A model generated the notes under the pieces. It had not been told where the DNA came from. It was given only the letters and a program-made list of their open reading frames with translations, and searched no databases. From the NCBI GenBank assembly GCA_000750105.3, contig JPHH03000052.1, forward strand, positions 1 to 64,000: a DNA stretch of 64,000 bases. Reading direction: 5' to 3'. Source of the stretch: Tolypocladium sp. Sup5 PDA-1 (lineage: Eukaryota > Ascomycota > Sordariomycetes > Hypocreales > Ophiocordycipitaceae). This document shows positions 33,301-44,021 of the stretch, piece by piece. Every line of letters starts with the position of its first letter. Position 1 is the stretch's first letter. A program made the translations under genes and the position numbers.

Positions 33301-35620
33301 CACGTTGTGGCCGTACTAACTGGCCATGGCTGGCTTTCAGGGCGCGCGACCACCGAGCTACTTTACAAGCCCACGCCAGCACGGCGCAGTAGGCGTCCTC
33401 CAGAACTCTCGTCGTCAACTAGGAGCGCAAAGGGAAGCTGCTGAACAATGGAGTGGGTCGGCGAGACAACTTTTGCGTAGCGTCTCTTTGTGTCCGCCGA
33501 GCTTGTGAAATGTTGTGGCGCGTCCTGAACCATTCCTCCGTCGGCGACGGCCGTCCCACTCAACTTCATCAGCTCCGTGAGAGCTGTGAGCCTTGACGTT
33601 TAGATTTAAATTGAGGCTCTGCTCTCTAGACCTCTCCCGGGCCCTAACACCCTACACATGTGCTTATCGAAGAATGAATTCTGAACCTTGAATGGGCTGT
33701 TGAATCCACCCATACATTCCGTGAGGAGTCAGGACCCGTTGACTTACGTAGTGGTGTCAACTTCGTATTTACACTCCGTCAATCCGTACACTGCTGCTTC
33801 CCCCTCTTCCCACTCGTATCCATGATTGCTTGTCCTCAGCAATTGCCTTTTGCCATCGACAAGTTGAACGTCGATGCCCGTCTCCACTTCGCCTAGAGCG
33901 CCCAGGCCCAGGGCCCCAGGGTGAGATCGCGATGAGTCGATGACAGCCCACCGACGCACGGGCACGGAATCATCCCTGCATGCCGGCCGCAGCGGGGGTT
34001 TGACCCTGGCCTCACCAACGAGCGATGTGTTGTGCATGCCATCACGTCACAAATAGTCTGCAGCTCTGGGAACCTCGATGAGAATTGCACACGCAGGGAA
34101 CGCTGCCGAACACAGAAACTTACCTGCGTTCATCTCAACAAGAACGGACTATTCCATTGTGACGTAGAGTTGTCGTTTTAGCAAGTCTGCTCACAGTTGG
34201 GTGCCTCGTATTCGCGGGAGAGGCTTGGTTGGGACTTGGGACCAAAGCTAACACGTCAAGGCACCTGGTCACGCTGCCTGTCAAGTGACGAGGAGAGGGC
34301 AGATCGTCGTCTGTTTTCAGCACGGTACTGTAGATTCCCAGACGAGGTAAATCAGCACGGCTGCCCTCCCCCGTATCAGCGACATGTCATTTTGGACATG
34401 GAGTTGGTAAAATCCGGTGCTGCACTGCTGATCTTGGTTCAGCTCGGGAAGCGAGGTAGGCGTGAGAATAGCTGCAACGTAAGTTGGGCAGGATCTGGGT
34501 TGCACTGCATGGACAAGAAGTTTCATGCAGCACATGAAAGATGAAAGAAAAAGAAGAAGAGAAGGTTGGGATAGCCTATGCCAGGAAGCATCATGTATGC
34601 CCAGTATTGCGAGCGACGGCGGTGCATATGAGCATTCGTAAGAAGTACCTAGGGATTCATACTGATGCTGGTGATGTGCAGGTGATGCAAGTGACCACCC
34701 GCGATCTGGTGCCGTGTGCCGGATGCCGCATTACTGGCAACGTCGAATTCCTTTACAACTACAACCATCTGTTGAATTTAACTTGTGTATAATGCGAAGC
34801 CGAAAAGAAAACACCCTACTGCCGTCTAATCAGCAATTCTCTTGTGGGTGGTGCTCGACGCAGTCGAACAACTTGGTCTCCAGACTCAGAGTCCACCGTA
34901 CTGTGTTCAGCAACAGAGGCCGCACGGAGCAACGCAATCGCGGGCGCACCACCAAGCAGGTCTCAGAAGAAGACGGCCTCCGCCAAACAGCTCAGTATTC
35001 GCAGCATCAGCGTTATTGAGGCAGGCTTGGAAGAAGCAGATCTCACCTCGAGAGCCACATGACGGAAGCCTGAAGCAACAGCGACTGCCTTTGGTCCAAC
35101 TCTCCATCGAGGTTCACCGTCGCGGACAATATAATTCGCCGCTGCCACCTCTATTTTCTGCTTTTTGTTGAACAATCATTTGATCCGATGCCTTGACGAC
35201 CCTTTGACGTAAATCGCGATTCCACCAACGATCGACAGCAATAGTCCGCTCGCGGCTAGAGTCGCTGGACGGGGACAAGCGACCTGCAACCCGAAAGCCC
35301 CTGATGGACTCGTGGCGACGATCACAGATTGATACCCTTGGACGAGCAAAGGCGCTGGCATACTCCATACGTAGCATTCTATTGACAGCCCTTCTTCAAC
35401 GGTTCATGTCGAACCGCAACCTGATTCCTTCACCGACATTGGTCGGATTTGGGCCAGTACCACTATTCAAGGAATCATGGACCTCTAATTTTCGTCTCCC
35501 ACGAGCCTCAAAAACACCTGCCATTGAATGTTCCTCGCCGACATAGCTTCCACGGGACAGGAGGCAAGCAATATGGCAGGAGTTCCATTCTTAAGCCGTC
35601 TCGCTTTTCGTCTTCGGGTG
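30356..35620. other. Gene-poor stretch, no supported gene
   Basis: Over 5 kb of intermediate GC carries only short overlapping frames on both strands. None shows a family motif, signal peptide with context, or splice pattern. Composition is neither GC-rich like the genes nor TA-rich like the relic islands. Possible contents are long regulatory sequence, untranslated RNA, or very old repeats. Confidence 0.45.
30466..30474 (-). promoter_or_regulatory. TATA-like element of the PIR gene
   Basis: The - strand reads CCTATATCA about 110-120 bases before the ATG at 30355. Position and sequence fit a fungal core promoter. No experimental support. Confidence 0.35.
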
Positions 35621-36345
35621 TATAGCTCAGCCGACCAAACTATCCTAAGAAAACTCAGCCGACCATAGTCCTGGACCTACACAATAACCTCATCTAGCCA
35701 ACGTTTGTAATCAGTCCGTAACCTGATGCCAACCGGTTGTGAGCCAGTTGCGAACCAGTTTCAAACTAGTGCGCAACTAGGTCGTACCGCAGTGAGTAGT
35801 GCATACCATAGTAAACCGACAAGAACGACCTGTTCAGAAACGCGCTGCTAATGCAACGATAACCTATTTAGAAACAGTTTCAACTGTAGTAATAATAATA
35901 CTGGCCCGTTGCTATAGGTATCACACTACCCGCATTCTTACTACGTGGGTTTATTTAGTAAAGGCTGAATTAATTATTAACCGGTTGAGAAATGCCGAGC
36001 ACGAATGTACCAGGGCAGAATGAACTTTGCGAACAGCCTAGTGTAGTTTTCAAGAGTTCTAATAGCCAAGATCCATCGCGATGGGTATACTATCGAGAAG
36101 ACGTACGTGGCAAGATGCTTAATATAGCAAGGCAGTATCGAGAAGACGCTATTTTCTTTTATTACTAGGAAGTTATTCGGAACCGGTTGCAAACTGATTA
36201 TACACGTTAGTTAGATCAGATTATTTTATATGGTCGGATGAGGTTTTAGCTAATGGTCGGTTGAGGTCCGAGGTAGTCGGCCGATTTTTTCAAGGCTAAT
36301 TTAGTCGGTTAAGAATGGTGAGGGGGCCGGCTAAGGTATATACTC
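35621..36345. mobile_element. MITE-like inverted-repeat element with 11-bp phased repeats
   Basis: The left arm (35621-35741) and the right arm (about 36181-36345, reverse complement) match imperfectly over more than 100 bases. From outside inward they share TATA(G/C)CT(C/T)AGCCG(A/G)CC, CTCA(G/A)CCGACCAT(T)AG, AACCTCATC, AACGT(TT)GTA(T)AATCAGT and AACCGGTTG. Inside the left arm, seven consecutive 11-base units lie at 35709-35785, such as AACCGGTTGTG, AGCCAGTTGCG and AACCAGTTTCA. The middle is TA-rich. No transposase frame is present. This is the layout of a non-autonomous DNA element, partly decayed, possibly by RIP. A target duplication is not clear. Confidence 0.65.
35709..35785 (+). repeat. 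Seven tandem 11-bp units
   Basis: Units start at 35709, 35720, 35731, 35742, 35753, 35764 and 35775, each beginning AA or AG with a core close to AACCAGTTGCG. The period of 11 is exact, while the sequence drifts. One helical turn spacing suggests ordered protein binding, for example by a transposase. Confidence 0.7.
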
Positions 36346-38104
36346 CTTTTCGTCGGATATTACAAGCCAGGTCCGCACGGACGACCGTGTGCCCTGCTCT
36401 TCGCGGGTCTTCAATATAATGAACTCGCGATGCTGTTATCGCTAGCTACCATCTTAGGAAGCCGCCTTCTAAGCGAGGCCCTCGCTAGCTGCTCTCTCGC
36501 CCGCAGTCTTACCGCCGTTTCGCTGGCTATGGGAAACGAGGCAAGGCACAGCTCGTCCTGACCAGGGCAGGTCACTTAGAATACCATTTTAGTATCCGAA
36601 TGCCAGATGTTTCTGGGTCTGGAAGCCCCAGTTGCAATCTATGATCTGGGCACACGTGGGACCTTCTCAAAGAAGCTGGTAGCCGCCAGGTCTGGACTGA
36701 GGTGGTCCTATCAGGGCACGTGCCCAGGCCCGAGCCCAGGCCCGAAGCCACGCTTCCAAGGCGATTTCGGGAAGCTGGAGATTGTTGGAAAAATTGCATC
36801 TTTTATTTTCTCCGCACCATCGCGGGCTTCTCGACGTGAGGGAACGCTGCCAATGCACCCGCCCCGCACTCGCCCCGTATCCGACACGGAGGAATATCTG
36901 CGTCTGGACACAACCGGCCGACATGGCTTGTGGGAGGCTTGCGGGAGTCTTGTGATGGCACCCGATGAGAAATCTGGCGGCGACGGACGCGGGTCCGGAG
37001 AAGGATCCCGTCTCGTCAAGTCGAGTCGAGTCGGCCCTGCCCGGATACTGCCCGGCCAGCAACCATCCGAGGCTGCCATCCAAGCATCGCCGCCTCCTAC
37101 AATCTCACCACCGCCCACTTCCATCCTATCATCACCGAAAGGACCAGGCAGCGCCACAGCCGGGTTGTTTGAAGATGCCCCAGGTTTTCGGTCGTGGTCC
37201 CGCAAAATAAACAAGTATGCTTACTATGCTTCTTCAGCCAAGCCTCGGGATCAATTTACCACTGGCGCTGGCAATTGTTTGAAAAGGAAAATGCCGCGGA
37301 ACCCAACCCGGATCCGGCAGGTCGGCGAACCTGAACCAGACTACAGGCCAAACAGCTCCAACTCGACCTCGCTCGTGATTATGCCCTCCATTGCGCCACC
37401 AGCAGGCAACTGGTCTTTCACGGCTTTTAGGGCCGTGTCCTAAGACTATCTTGACGGTTTATTGGGCCGCTGGCCGACCTATGGGGCTTCAACGCTCCCT
37501 CGAAGGCATGACTAGGCTCGACGCAGAAGCTGCAACATGTCGACCGGCAGTTGCGAGTGCAGCAAAACCCAACTTGCTTCGTACCAAGCTTCTGATCCTT
37601 GGTGATACCCATCTTGGAGTCACGGTTGTTTGAGTCCTTTCATTACCGCTCTCAAAACCCCTGTTCTCTCCACATAGGCTGTCTCTCGGAAGTGGACTCA
37701 ACGCAACCTTGGTGACGTCCTTCTTACAACGGCAGGCTGGCAACGCAAGTGCTTGCATCGGCGGCCTCGAGACCGCCACTCTGTTGCGCATAGACCAACT
37801 CTCGGGACTCTTCCGAGAGAGGGTGAGTGAGAGAATGTATACGTATACGATGTTGGTGGAGACGAGAGCGGGCAGCGAACGCCCAGCGTCACATCCGGTT
37901 ACGCGTTATCGGAAAGGGAAGTTCGCGAGTTGTTAGTTCATGGGTTTTTTCGTCTCTCTTGTCAGCTATCTCATGATATAAAGCCTCGTTATCTCGCCGT
38001 TGAGCCATGATGTTGGCCAGACACCTCGACAAGGCCTCCTCCCCGGACACGAGCAGTCCTGGTCACCATCCAACCTTGGTCCCGACTCATTGTTACTTTT
38101 CATC
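36346..38104. other. Intergenic, upstream of the fungalysin gene
   Basis: Positions 36360-36560 look like degraded repeat with CTAGCTACC and CGCTAGCTGC words. A 278-codon frame at 36607-37443 has no recognisable domain and poor composition; I do not accept it as a gene. The last 130 bases contain the promoter of the fungalysin gene. Confidence 0.4.
37975..37983 (+). promoter_or_regulatory. TATA box of the fungalysin gene
   Basis: GATATAAAG lies about 122 bases before the ATG at 38105, in a good position for a core promoter of an inducible secreted enzyme. Confidence 0.5.
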
Positions 38105-40129
38105 ATGAAGTCTCTTCTCCTCCTCGGCCTCACTGGCCTTGCTGCCAATGTGCAGGCGCACCCCCAGAGGCGCGAGCCCAGCGAGTCTCCTCTGTCCAAG
38201 CGCGGAGTTGATGTCGCCAAGTTCCGCCTGGCCGACATGTCTAACTACTCCGCCTCCGCCGTCACCAAGGCCGACGCGTCCGTCATGTCCATTGACAAGC
38301 GAGGAGACTATGTCGGCGCTGCCACAGACCTAGTGAAGACGGCCGCTCCCGGTGCCCAGTTCCGCGTTGTCAACGACCACTATGTCAGCTCCGACGGCGT
38401 TGCCCACGTCAACTTTAAGCAGACGATGCATGGCATTGACGTCGACAACGCCGACTTCAATGTCAACGTAAGCGTCCTTGCCACAAGGTCCTTCTGAGCC
38501 TTCGCTAACAATGTCCCAGGTTGGCAAGGATGGCAAGATCTTCTCGTACGGCAACAGCTTCTTCCTGGGCGACGCCCCCAAGGAGAACCCCCTTACCAAG
38601 CGTGCCTTTTCAGACCCCGTGGCTGCGCTCCAGGGTGCCATCGACACTCTTGGGCTCAGCGTCTCTGCCAAGGACAATGTCAAGGCCGAGACCGGGGAGG
38701 GCAAGGAACATTTCGTCTTCAAGGGCACCAGCGGTGCAGTCCGCGACCCCGAGGCCAAGCTCGTCTACTTCCGCAGCAACGACGGCGGCCTGGCCCTGAC
38801 GTGGAGAGTCGAGACCGATGTCATGGAAAACTGGCTGCTGACCTACGTCGACGCCGGCAACTCCAACAAGGTCCACGGTGTCGTCGACTACGTGTCGGAC
38901 CTTGCGACGTACCAGGTCTACCCATGGGGTGTCTTTGATCCGACCGAGGGCTCTCGTAAGGTGATTCAGGATCCCTGGAACATCGACGTGTCTCCCTTTA
39001 CCTGGGTCAGCGACGGCCGGGCAAACTACACCACCACCCGCGGCAACAACGGCATTGCACACACGAACCCCAACGGCGGCAGTCAATTCATCAACAACTA
39101 CCGCCCCAATAGCGCCAATCTCAAGTTCGAGTACCCGTACTCGCCCACCCAGTCCCGCAAGGAGGACTACCGGGATGCGTCCATCACGCAGCTCTTCTAC
39201 ACGTCCAACAAGTACCACGACCTGCTGTATACGCTCGGCTTCGACGAGAAGGCTGGCAACTTCCAGACCAACAACAACGGCAAGGGCGGCCAGGAAAACG
39301 ACGAAGTCATACTCGGCGCCCAGGACGGCCAAACCACCAACAACGCCTTCTTTAGCACGCCCCCGGATGGCCAAAAGCCCCGAATGAAGATGCACATGTG
39401 GACCTACACGACCCCTGAGCGTGACTGCTCCTTCGATACCAGCGTTGTCATTCACGAGTACACCCACGGCCGTAAGTATCAAGTCTCCTATCTTTCGGAG
39501 TACATTTGTGACTGACCTTTGAAGTGTCCACCCGTCTGACCGGCGGCCCCGCCAACTCGGGTTGCCTGGGCGGCTTCGAGTCCGGTGGCATGGGTGAGGG
39601 CTGGGGAGACTTCATGGCCACGGCCATCCGCATCAAGTCGACGGACGAGCGCACCAAGGACTACACCTTGGGCTCGTGGATCACCAACAGGCCCGCCGGC
39701 ATCCGCGCCTACCCCTACTCGACCAGCAAGCAGACCAACCCCCAGACGTACGGCAACGTCCCTCAGATGAACGGAGTGCACGCTGTGGGCACCATCTGGG
39801 CCAACATCCTGTACGAGGTCATCTGGAACCTCATCGAAAAGCACGGCATCACCGACAAGGACTTCCCCGAGTTCGACGCCAACGGCGTGCCCAAGGACGG
39901 CCGCTTCCTCACCATGAAGCTCGTCGTGAGCGGCATGTCCCTGCAGCCGTGCAGCCCCAACTTTGTCCAGGCCCGCGACGCCATCCTCGACGCCGACAAG
40001 GCCCTCACCGGCGGCGCCAACAAGTGCGAGCTGTGGACGGCCTTTGCCAAGCGAGGCCTCGGCGCGAACGCCAAGTACGGGTCGAGCACCCGGGTCGAGG
40101 ACTTTACCGTCCCCAGCGGTGCGTGCTAA
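38105..40129 (+). CDS. Extracellular metalloprotease, fungalysin (M36)
   Basis: Three exons: 38105-38467, 38520-39471 and 39525-40129 (639 aa, normal for the family). Introns of 52 and 53 bases keep frame. Residues 1-18 are a signal peptide. A long propeptide follows (FTP-type and M36 pro region, FRVVNDHYVSSDGVAHVNFKQ). The mature enzyme probably begins near residue 245. Zinc ligands are His433 and His437 in HEYTH with catalytic Glu434, and Glu463 in GGMGEGWGDF. The C-terminal helical domain contains GVHAVGTIWANILYEVIWNLI. Fungalysins are secreted neutral proteases used for protein nutrition and, in animal-associated fungi, for degrading host matrix. Propeptide dibasic sites (SKRG, TKRA) suggest Kex2 steps. 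It stands alone beside a 7.7 kb gene-poor stretch. Confidence 0.95.
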
Positions 40130-40470
40130 GCGTGACAGCGAGGGACGGCGATGCGGAGGGGTAGGGGGTTGTGATTTTGGATTTTGTCACTGCTGCGCGC
40201 GGCGTGCGTTGTTTGAAAGCGTTGATGCTTGGATGGAAGCCTGTTGATAGATGAGCTTTGGACTTATTATACATACGCTTGTCCAGATTTGGGGCAGTAG
40301 CCTCGGAGAAATAACAGTGAGACTTCATGAAGCTGCCTTTCCACCACCGACGCTTGTGACTTGACATGGCTGTGAGGCCCCAAGATATAGATACGTAAAC
40401 TCACATCCAGGGTCTTGTCTATATCAAATTTTATAACTCATTTCACTCTATTTAACGCTACATGCACCCC
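40130..40470. other. Convergent 3' spacer, no gene seen
   Basis: This lies between the stops of the fungalysin gene (+) and GPI16 (-). The AT-rich part after 40240 likely contains the polyadenylation signals of both. Nothing else is visible. Confidence 0.4.
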
Positions 40471-42291
40471 TCACTTCTTCCCCCTGAGCCGCGCCAACAG
40501 CCTCGCCAGCTTCACCTTGGCCACGGGACTCGGCGCCTCGTCCGCGCCGACAAGCCGCCTGACGAGGATGTTGTACAGGCCGCCAAATGTGAGGGCGATG
40601 GCGGTGGAGGTGAAGATGATGACGTTGTAGGGCATGCTAAAGTCCGGGGTGGGCAGGTAGAGCAGCAGGCTGGTGGTGCGGAGGCTGAGCCCCCGGCGGG
40701 GCGCGCGGGTGGAGATGACGGCGGCGGCGACGTCGAAGCCGCGGTTGGCGTCGGGGGGGTACTCGGTGTAGCGGAGGATGGACTTTTCAAAGTCGTAGGT
40801 GAGGAAGACAGTGCAGCGCGGGGGGATGCGCATGAGCAGCTCGAGCTGGGTGCCGCGGGCGCGGTCGAGGGCGGGGCGGTAGTAGATTTCCTGGACGATG
40901 TCGGTGGTGTTTGCGCTGGTGGTCGCGGAGGAGTGGGAGGAGATGCGCGTGGAGAGGGTGTGGAGGTACACGCGCATGAACCAGGGCAGGGACTCCATGT
41001 AGACAAACTCGACCTCGGCGTCGCTGGGGTTGGTGAGGATGGCCTGCATGCCGCCGTGCTCCTGGCCGTGGCCGGTGAAGCTGCGCTCGGCGAAGAGCAG
41101 CGGCGTCTCGGGCGCGACGAGGTCCCTGTCCGCGGCGGCGTCGTCGGCCTCGGGCTTGGCCAGGACGAGCGTGAACTCGCTGTCCGAGGCGAGCATGTAG
41201 CAGCGCGACAGGCCGTCGTGGCTCTTGATCTCGTGCGAGCCCTCGGTGGCGAAGACGCCGCGCGAGTTGGGGACGTGGAGGCACACGGGGGGTTCGTCGG
41301 CGTCCGTCAGCGGGCAGGTGCCTTTCATGGTGCGGCCAAAGATGTCGGAGAGGGTCCAGTCCTGGCCGTGGAGGTGGTCGGCTGGATAGCAGGTCTGGTC
41401 GTCGTGGTAGGGCTTGGAGGTGTCGCAGACGAGGTCGTGGTCAGGCGGCGGTCTAGGGATAGGGTTGTCTACATGCTGTAAGCGGCCTGCTTGTCCAACA
41501 AGTTCGTTGGGTCGGAAAGAATACATACCCCTGGGTCGCTTGGACCGGTCCACATCCAGCACCATGTCAATGGTCTGCTCCATCTCGAGGACGCACTCGC
41601 CGCCAGGCACGCACACGGGCCGGACGTCGATGGCCATGCTCTGAAAGGAGGCGTCAAACAGCTTGTGGCCGTCGAGCAGGCTCGCGATGCCGGCCTTGCC
41701 CTTGCACGGCAGCAGCTTCAGGAAGGGCGTCAGGTTCTCGGTGCACACCACCTCGTGCGGCAGGACGCCGTGGAGCAGCCTGGAGTTGGCCAGGGCGGCG
41801 TCGGAGTGGTCGCCCTCGGGCTGGAAGCTCATGACGGGGCGGATGGTGCGCGTGCCGTCGATGAAGTTGAGCGAGGCGCAGAACAGCCCGGACAGCGCAT
41901 TGGTCAGCGTCAGCCAATTCTCGTCGGCCTCGTCGTCCGTCTTCGCGTCGAGCCAGGCCCAGAGCTCGACGCCGGTGCCGCCCTCGCGCGTGCCGTCCCA
42001 GGGCCGGGCGCCCCATTTCTCGGCGTCCCAGCGGCCGAGGGTGAAGCGCAGGTGCAGCTCGCGCGTGCCGGAATACTGCAGGATCTGGCCTAGCGACCGC
42101 GGGAACAGTCGGAAGTTGTGCGCCTCGAAGTCAGCGAGCGACGTGTTGGACCTGAAGTTGAAGCTGGCGAGGAGGGCCGAGAGTGGCAGGGGCCGCAGGT
42201 TGAGCTGCTCGTGGTACTCGGCGGCGGCGGCGGCGGCGGCGAGGAGGCCCGGGGCGAGCGAGAGGAGGAGCAGCGTCAGTAATTGGCGCAT
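40471..42291 (-). CDS. GPI16: GPI transamidase subunit GPI16 (PIG-T)
   Basis: Two exons: 42291-41529 and 41468-40471 (586 aa). The 60-base intron is in frame and stop-free; splicing yields RPRG-DNPIPRPPP, the family sequence. Residues 1-24 are a signal peptide. Conserved luminal blocks include YHEQLNLRPLPLSALLASFNF, FPRSLGQIL, ELHLRFTLGRWD and LLHGVLPHEVVCTENLTPFLKLLPCKGKAGIASLL. A single transmembrane helix lies near residues 533-556 (NVIIFTSTAIALTFGGLYNI), followed by a short basic tail. Gpi16 is a core subunit of the ER complex that swaps the C-terminal signal of precursor proteins for a GPI anchor, disulfide-linked to Gpi8. Essential in yeast. It is divergently arranged with LUC7 across 382 bases. 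Confidence 0.95.
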   Translation of the reverse strand: MRQLLTLLLLSLAPGLLAAAAAAAEYHEQLNLRPLPLSALLASFNFRSNTSLADFEAHNFRLFPRSLGQILQYSGTRELHLRFTLGRWDAEKWGARPWDGTREGGTGVELWAWLDAKTDDEADENWLTLTNALSGLFCASLNFIDGTRTIRPVMSFQPEGDHSDAALANSRLLHGVLPHEVVCTENLTPFLKLLPCKGKAGIASLLDGHKLFDASFQSMAIDVRPVCVPGGECVLEMEQTIDMVLDVDRSKRPRGMYSFRPNELVGQAGRLQHVDNPIPRPPPDHDLVCDTSKPYHDDQTCYPADHLHGQDWTLSDIFGRTMKGTCPLTDADEPPVCLHVPNSRGVFATEGSHEIKSHDGLSRCYMLASDSEFTLVLAKPEADDAAADRDLVAPETPLLFAERSFTGHGQEHGGMQAILTNPSDAEVEFVYMESLPWFMRVYLHTLSTRISSHSSATTSANTTDIVQEIYYRPALDRARGTQLELLMRIPPRCTVFLTYDFEKSILRYTEYPPDANRGFDVAAAVISTRAPRRGLSLRTTSLLLYLPTPDFSMPYNVIIFTSTAIALTFGGLYNILVRRLVGADEAPSPVAKVKLARLLARLRGKK

Positions 42292-42673
42292 CTTGAAGAA
42301 GAGAAGAAGAAAAAGGAAAAGAAAAGGGGGGGGTTATTTGTTTGAACCAGCTGCGCGATTCGGCAAGATGTACATCTCACCTGGTCGTCGCATCGCCAGT
42401 TCAAGGTGCAGCAGTGGAAGCTCCAGGTCAGGTCGCGCAAGGGCCACCGTGGCCCACAGCAGCTGTACCACTGTGGCCGCCTCAGGCAGGGGCAGCGCAG
42501 GGCGGTGTGGCCCTGCACGCGGCAGAAACGTGGGACGCGCTAATCGTTGCTCGCACTTGGCCAATCCCCCGCCAAAAAGTTCCCTCCACCAACCCACTCG
42601 TCTGAGGTCTCCTGACAAGCTCGCAGCCTCGGCGTCACCACCAGCCTGCTCGCGATCCGATCCAGCTCCCACC
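42292..42673. promoter_or_regulatory. Bidirectional promoter region GPI16/LUC7
   Basis: The starts of GPI16 (-) and LUC7 (+) are 382 bases apart, so both promoters must lie in or overlap this stretch. A purine-rich tract next to GPI16 (42295-42335) would be CT-rich in its leader. The LUC7 start has a strong context (CACCATGG). No TATA box is evident. Confidence 0.55.
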
Positions 42674-43534
42674 ATGGCGGCCGAGCAGAGAAAGCTGCTC
42701 GAGCAGCTCATGGGCAGCTCGTCGACGTCGCGCGACGCCCACCTGTCCCTCGACGACCCCAAGGTCTGCCGCTCGTACCTCGCCGGCACCTGTCCCCACG
42801 ACCTCTTCACCAACACCAAGCAGGACTTTGGTCCCTGCCCCAAGGTGCACTCCGAGGGCCTCAAGGTCGAGTACGAGGCCCTGCCCGAGCGCGAGAAGCA
42901 GAAGCATGGCTTCGAGTACGACTACATCCGCGACCTGCACAAGTACATAGACGACTGCAACCGCCGCATCGACTCGGCCCAGAAGCGCCTCGAGAAGACG
43001 CCTGAGGAAATCCGCCAGACCAACGATTTGGTATGTGCCTGGCTTGCTAACGTCCCCTACCCCGATCTCATGCTCACCCGCATTGCCAACAAGCTCGAGG
43101 CCATCGCCGACATCGACGAAAACATCAAGTGCGGTATCAAGGAAATCGAAGTCTACGTCAAGGAGGGCCAGGTCAACATCGCCCTTGACGAGTGGCACAA
43201 CTGCAAGGTCATGGCGCAGCTAAAGGGGGACAAGGAAAAGGAGCTTAAGGCGCTCTCGGACACCTCCGGTCCGTCTGGCCACCAGAAGCTGCAGGTCTGC
43301 GACGTTTGCGGCGCCTACCTCAGCCGACTGGACAACGACCGCCGCCTGGCCGACCACTTCTATGGGAAGATGCACCTGGGCTACGCGCAGATGCGCAAGG
43401 CGTACGATGCGTTTCCCCGCGAGATGAAGAACCGCGCTCGCCAGCAGCCATCCGCCGAGGACGACCAGCGTGGATCCAGGGGACCCGGCGGCTACCGAGG
43501 GTACAGAGGTGGAGGTAGAGGCCATCGTGGTTAG
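42674..43534 (+). CDS. LUC7: U1 snRNP protein LUC7
   Basis: Two exons: 42674-43030 and 43094-43534 (265 aa). The 63-base intron is in frame and stop-free (GTATGT, branch TGCTAAC, acceptor AAG); splicing gives RQTNDL-LEAIADIDENI, the family coiled coil. The first finger is CCCH (Cys32, Cys40, Cys55, His59). The second is C2H2-like (Cys188, Cys191, His207, His213) in QVCDVCGAYLSRLDNDRRL. The C-terminus is short and Arg/Gly-rich (RGSRGPGGYRGYRGGGRG). Luc7 belongs to the U1 snRNP and helps select 5' splice sites, so an intron inside it that can be read through without frameshift is notable. Confidence 0.95.
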   Translation: MAAEQRKLLEQLMGSSSTSRDAHLSLDDPKVCRSYLAGTCPHDLFTNTKQDFGPCPKVHSEGLKVEYEALPEREKQKHGFEYDYIRDLHKYIDDCNRRIDSAQKRLEKTPEEIRQTNDLVCAWLANVPYPDLMLTRIANKLEAIADIDENIKCGIKEIEVYVKEGQVNIALDEWHNCKVMAQLKGDKEKELKALSDTSGPSGHQKLQVCDVCGAYLSRLDNDRRLADHFYGKMHLGYAQMRKAYDAFPREMKNRARQQPSAEDDQRGSRGPGGYRGYRGGGRGHRG

Positions 43535-44021
43535 AACCCAGACCCGCTTTCTCCCTACGGATTCAGACGAGCATAACTGCCCTCGACCTCTCGTGTGGGA
43601 AAACGAGCTGGTGAACAATGGGGGCTGGCTACGGGCACAGGCCGGCATCTGCATAGTGCTTTGCAATGTACATTACGGACCAGGGGATGGTGTTGGCTTC
43701 GGCGTTGCGGACAGAGTGGTTACTGGCAAATACCCTTCGGACAGGACATGTTTTGCTTTATTTGCTTGAGGTAGACGGGGCAACGCGCCAACTCGACCGT
43801 TGGCCTGCCCTCTGAATGACATTTACATCCTTTTGTGTGAACTGTGCTGCCCATTTCGAGATGAGACTGTGACTCGATTTGGCACTCAACGTGCTATTAC
43901 TTTTTTTGAGCTCGATTATCCTATACCATTCCCCTTATCGCTGCAGTTTCCTTACCCATAATTATTCCCCTTTCGTAGTTCCCCATTTCGTGGTATCCAA
44001 AAGTCCTGTCTCATATTAACA
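43535..44021. other. Convergent 3' spacer, no gene seen
   Basis: This lies between the LUC7 stop (+) and the stop of the poly-Q gene (-). AT-rich from about 43850 on. No gene. Confidence 0.4.

Noticed and set aside
36607..37443. 278-codon open frame on the + strand
   Set aside because: No domain, erratic composition, no splice or promoter context, and equally long shadow frames on the other strand; not accepted as a gene without transcript evidence.
26174..40129. A secondary-metabolite or aromatic-degradation cluster
   Set aside because: No PKS, NRPS, terpene cyclase, P450 or dioxygenase is present; the hydrolase and reductase relics are isolated among housekeeping genes.
41663..42673. Long N-terminal extension of the LUC7 frame to 623 codons
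   Set aside because: The extra part overlaps GPI16 on the other strand and has no family similarity; LUC7 proteins start at the MAAEQRKLLEQLMG position.
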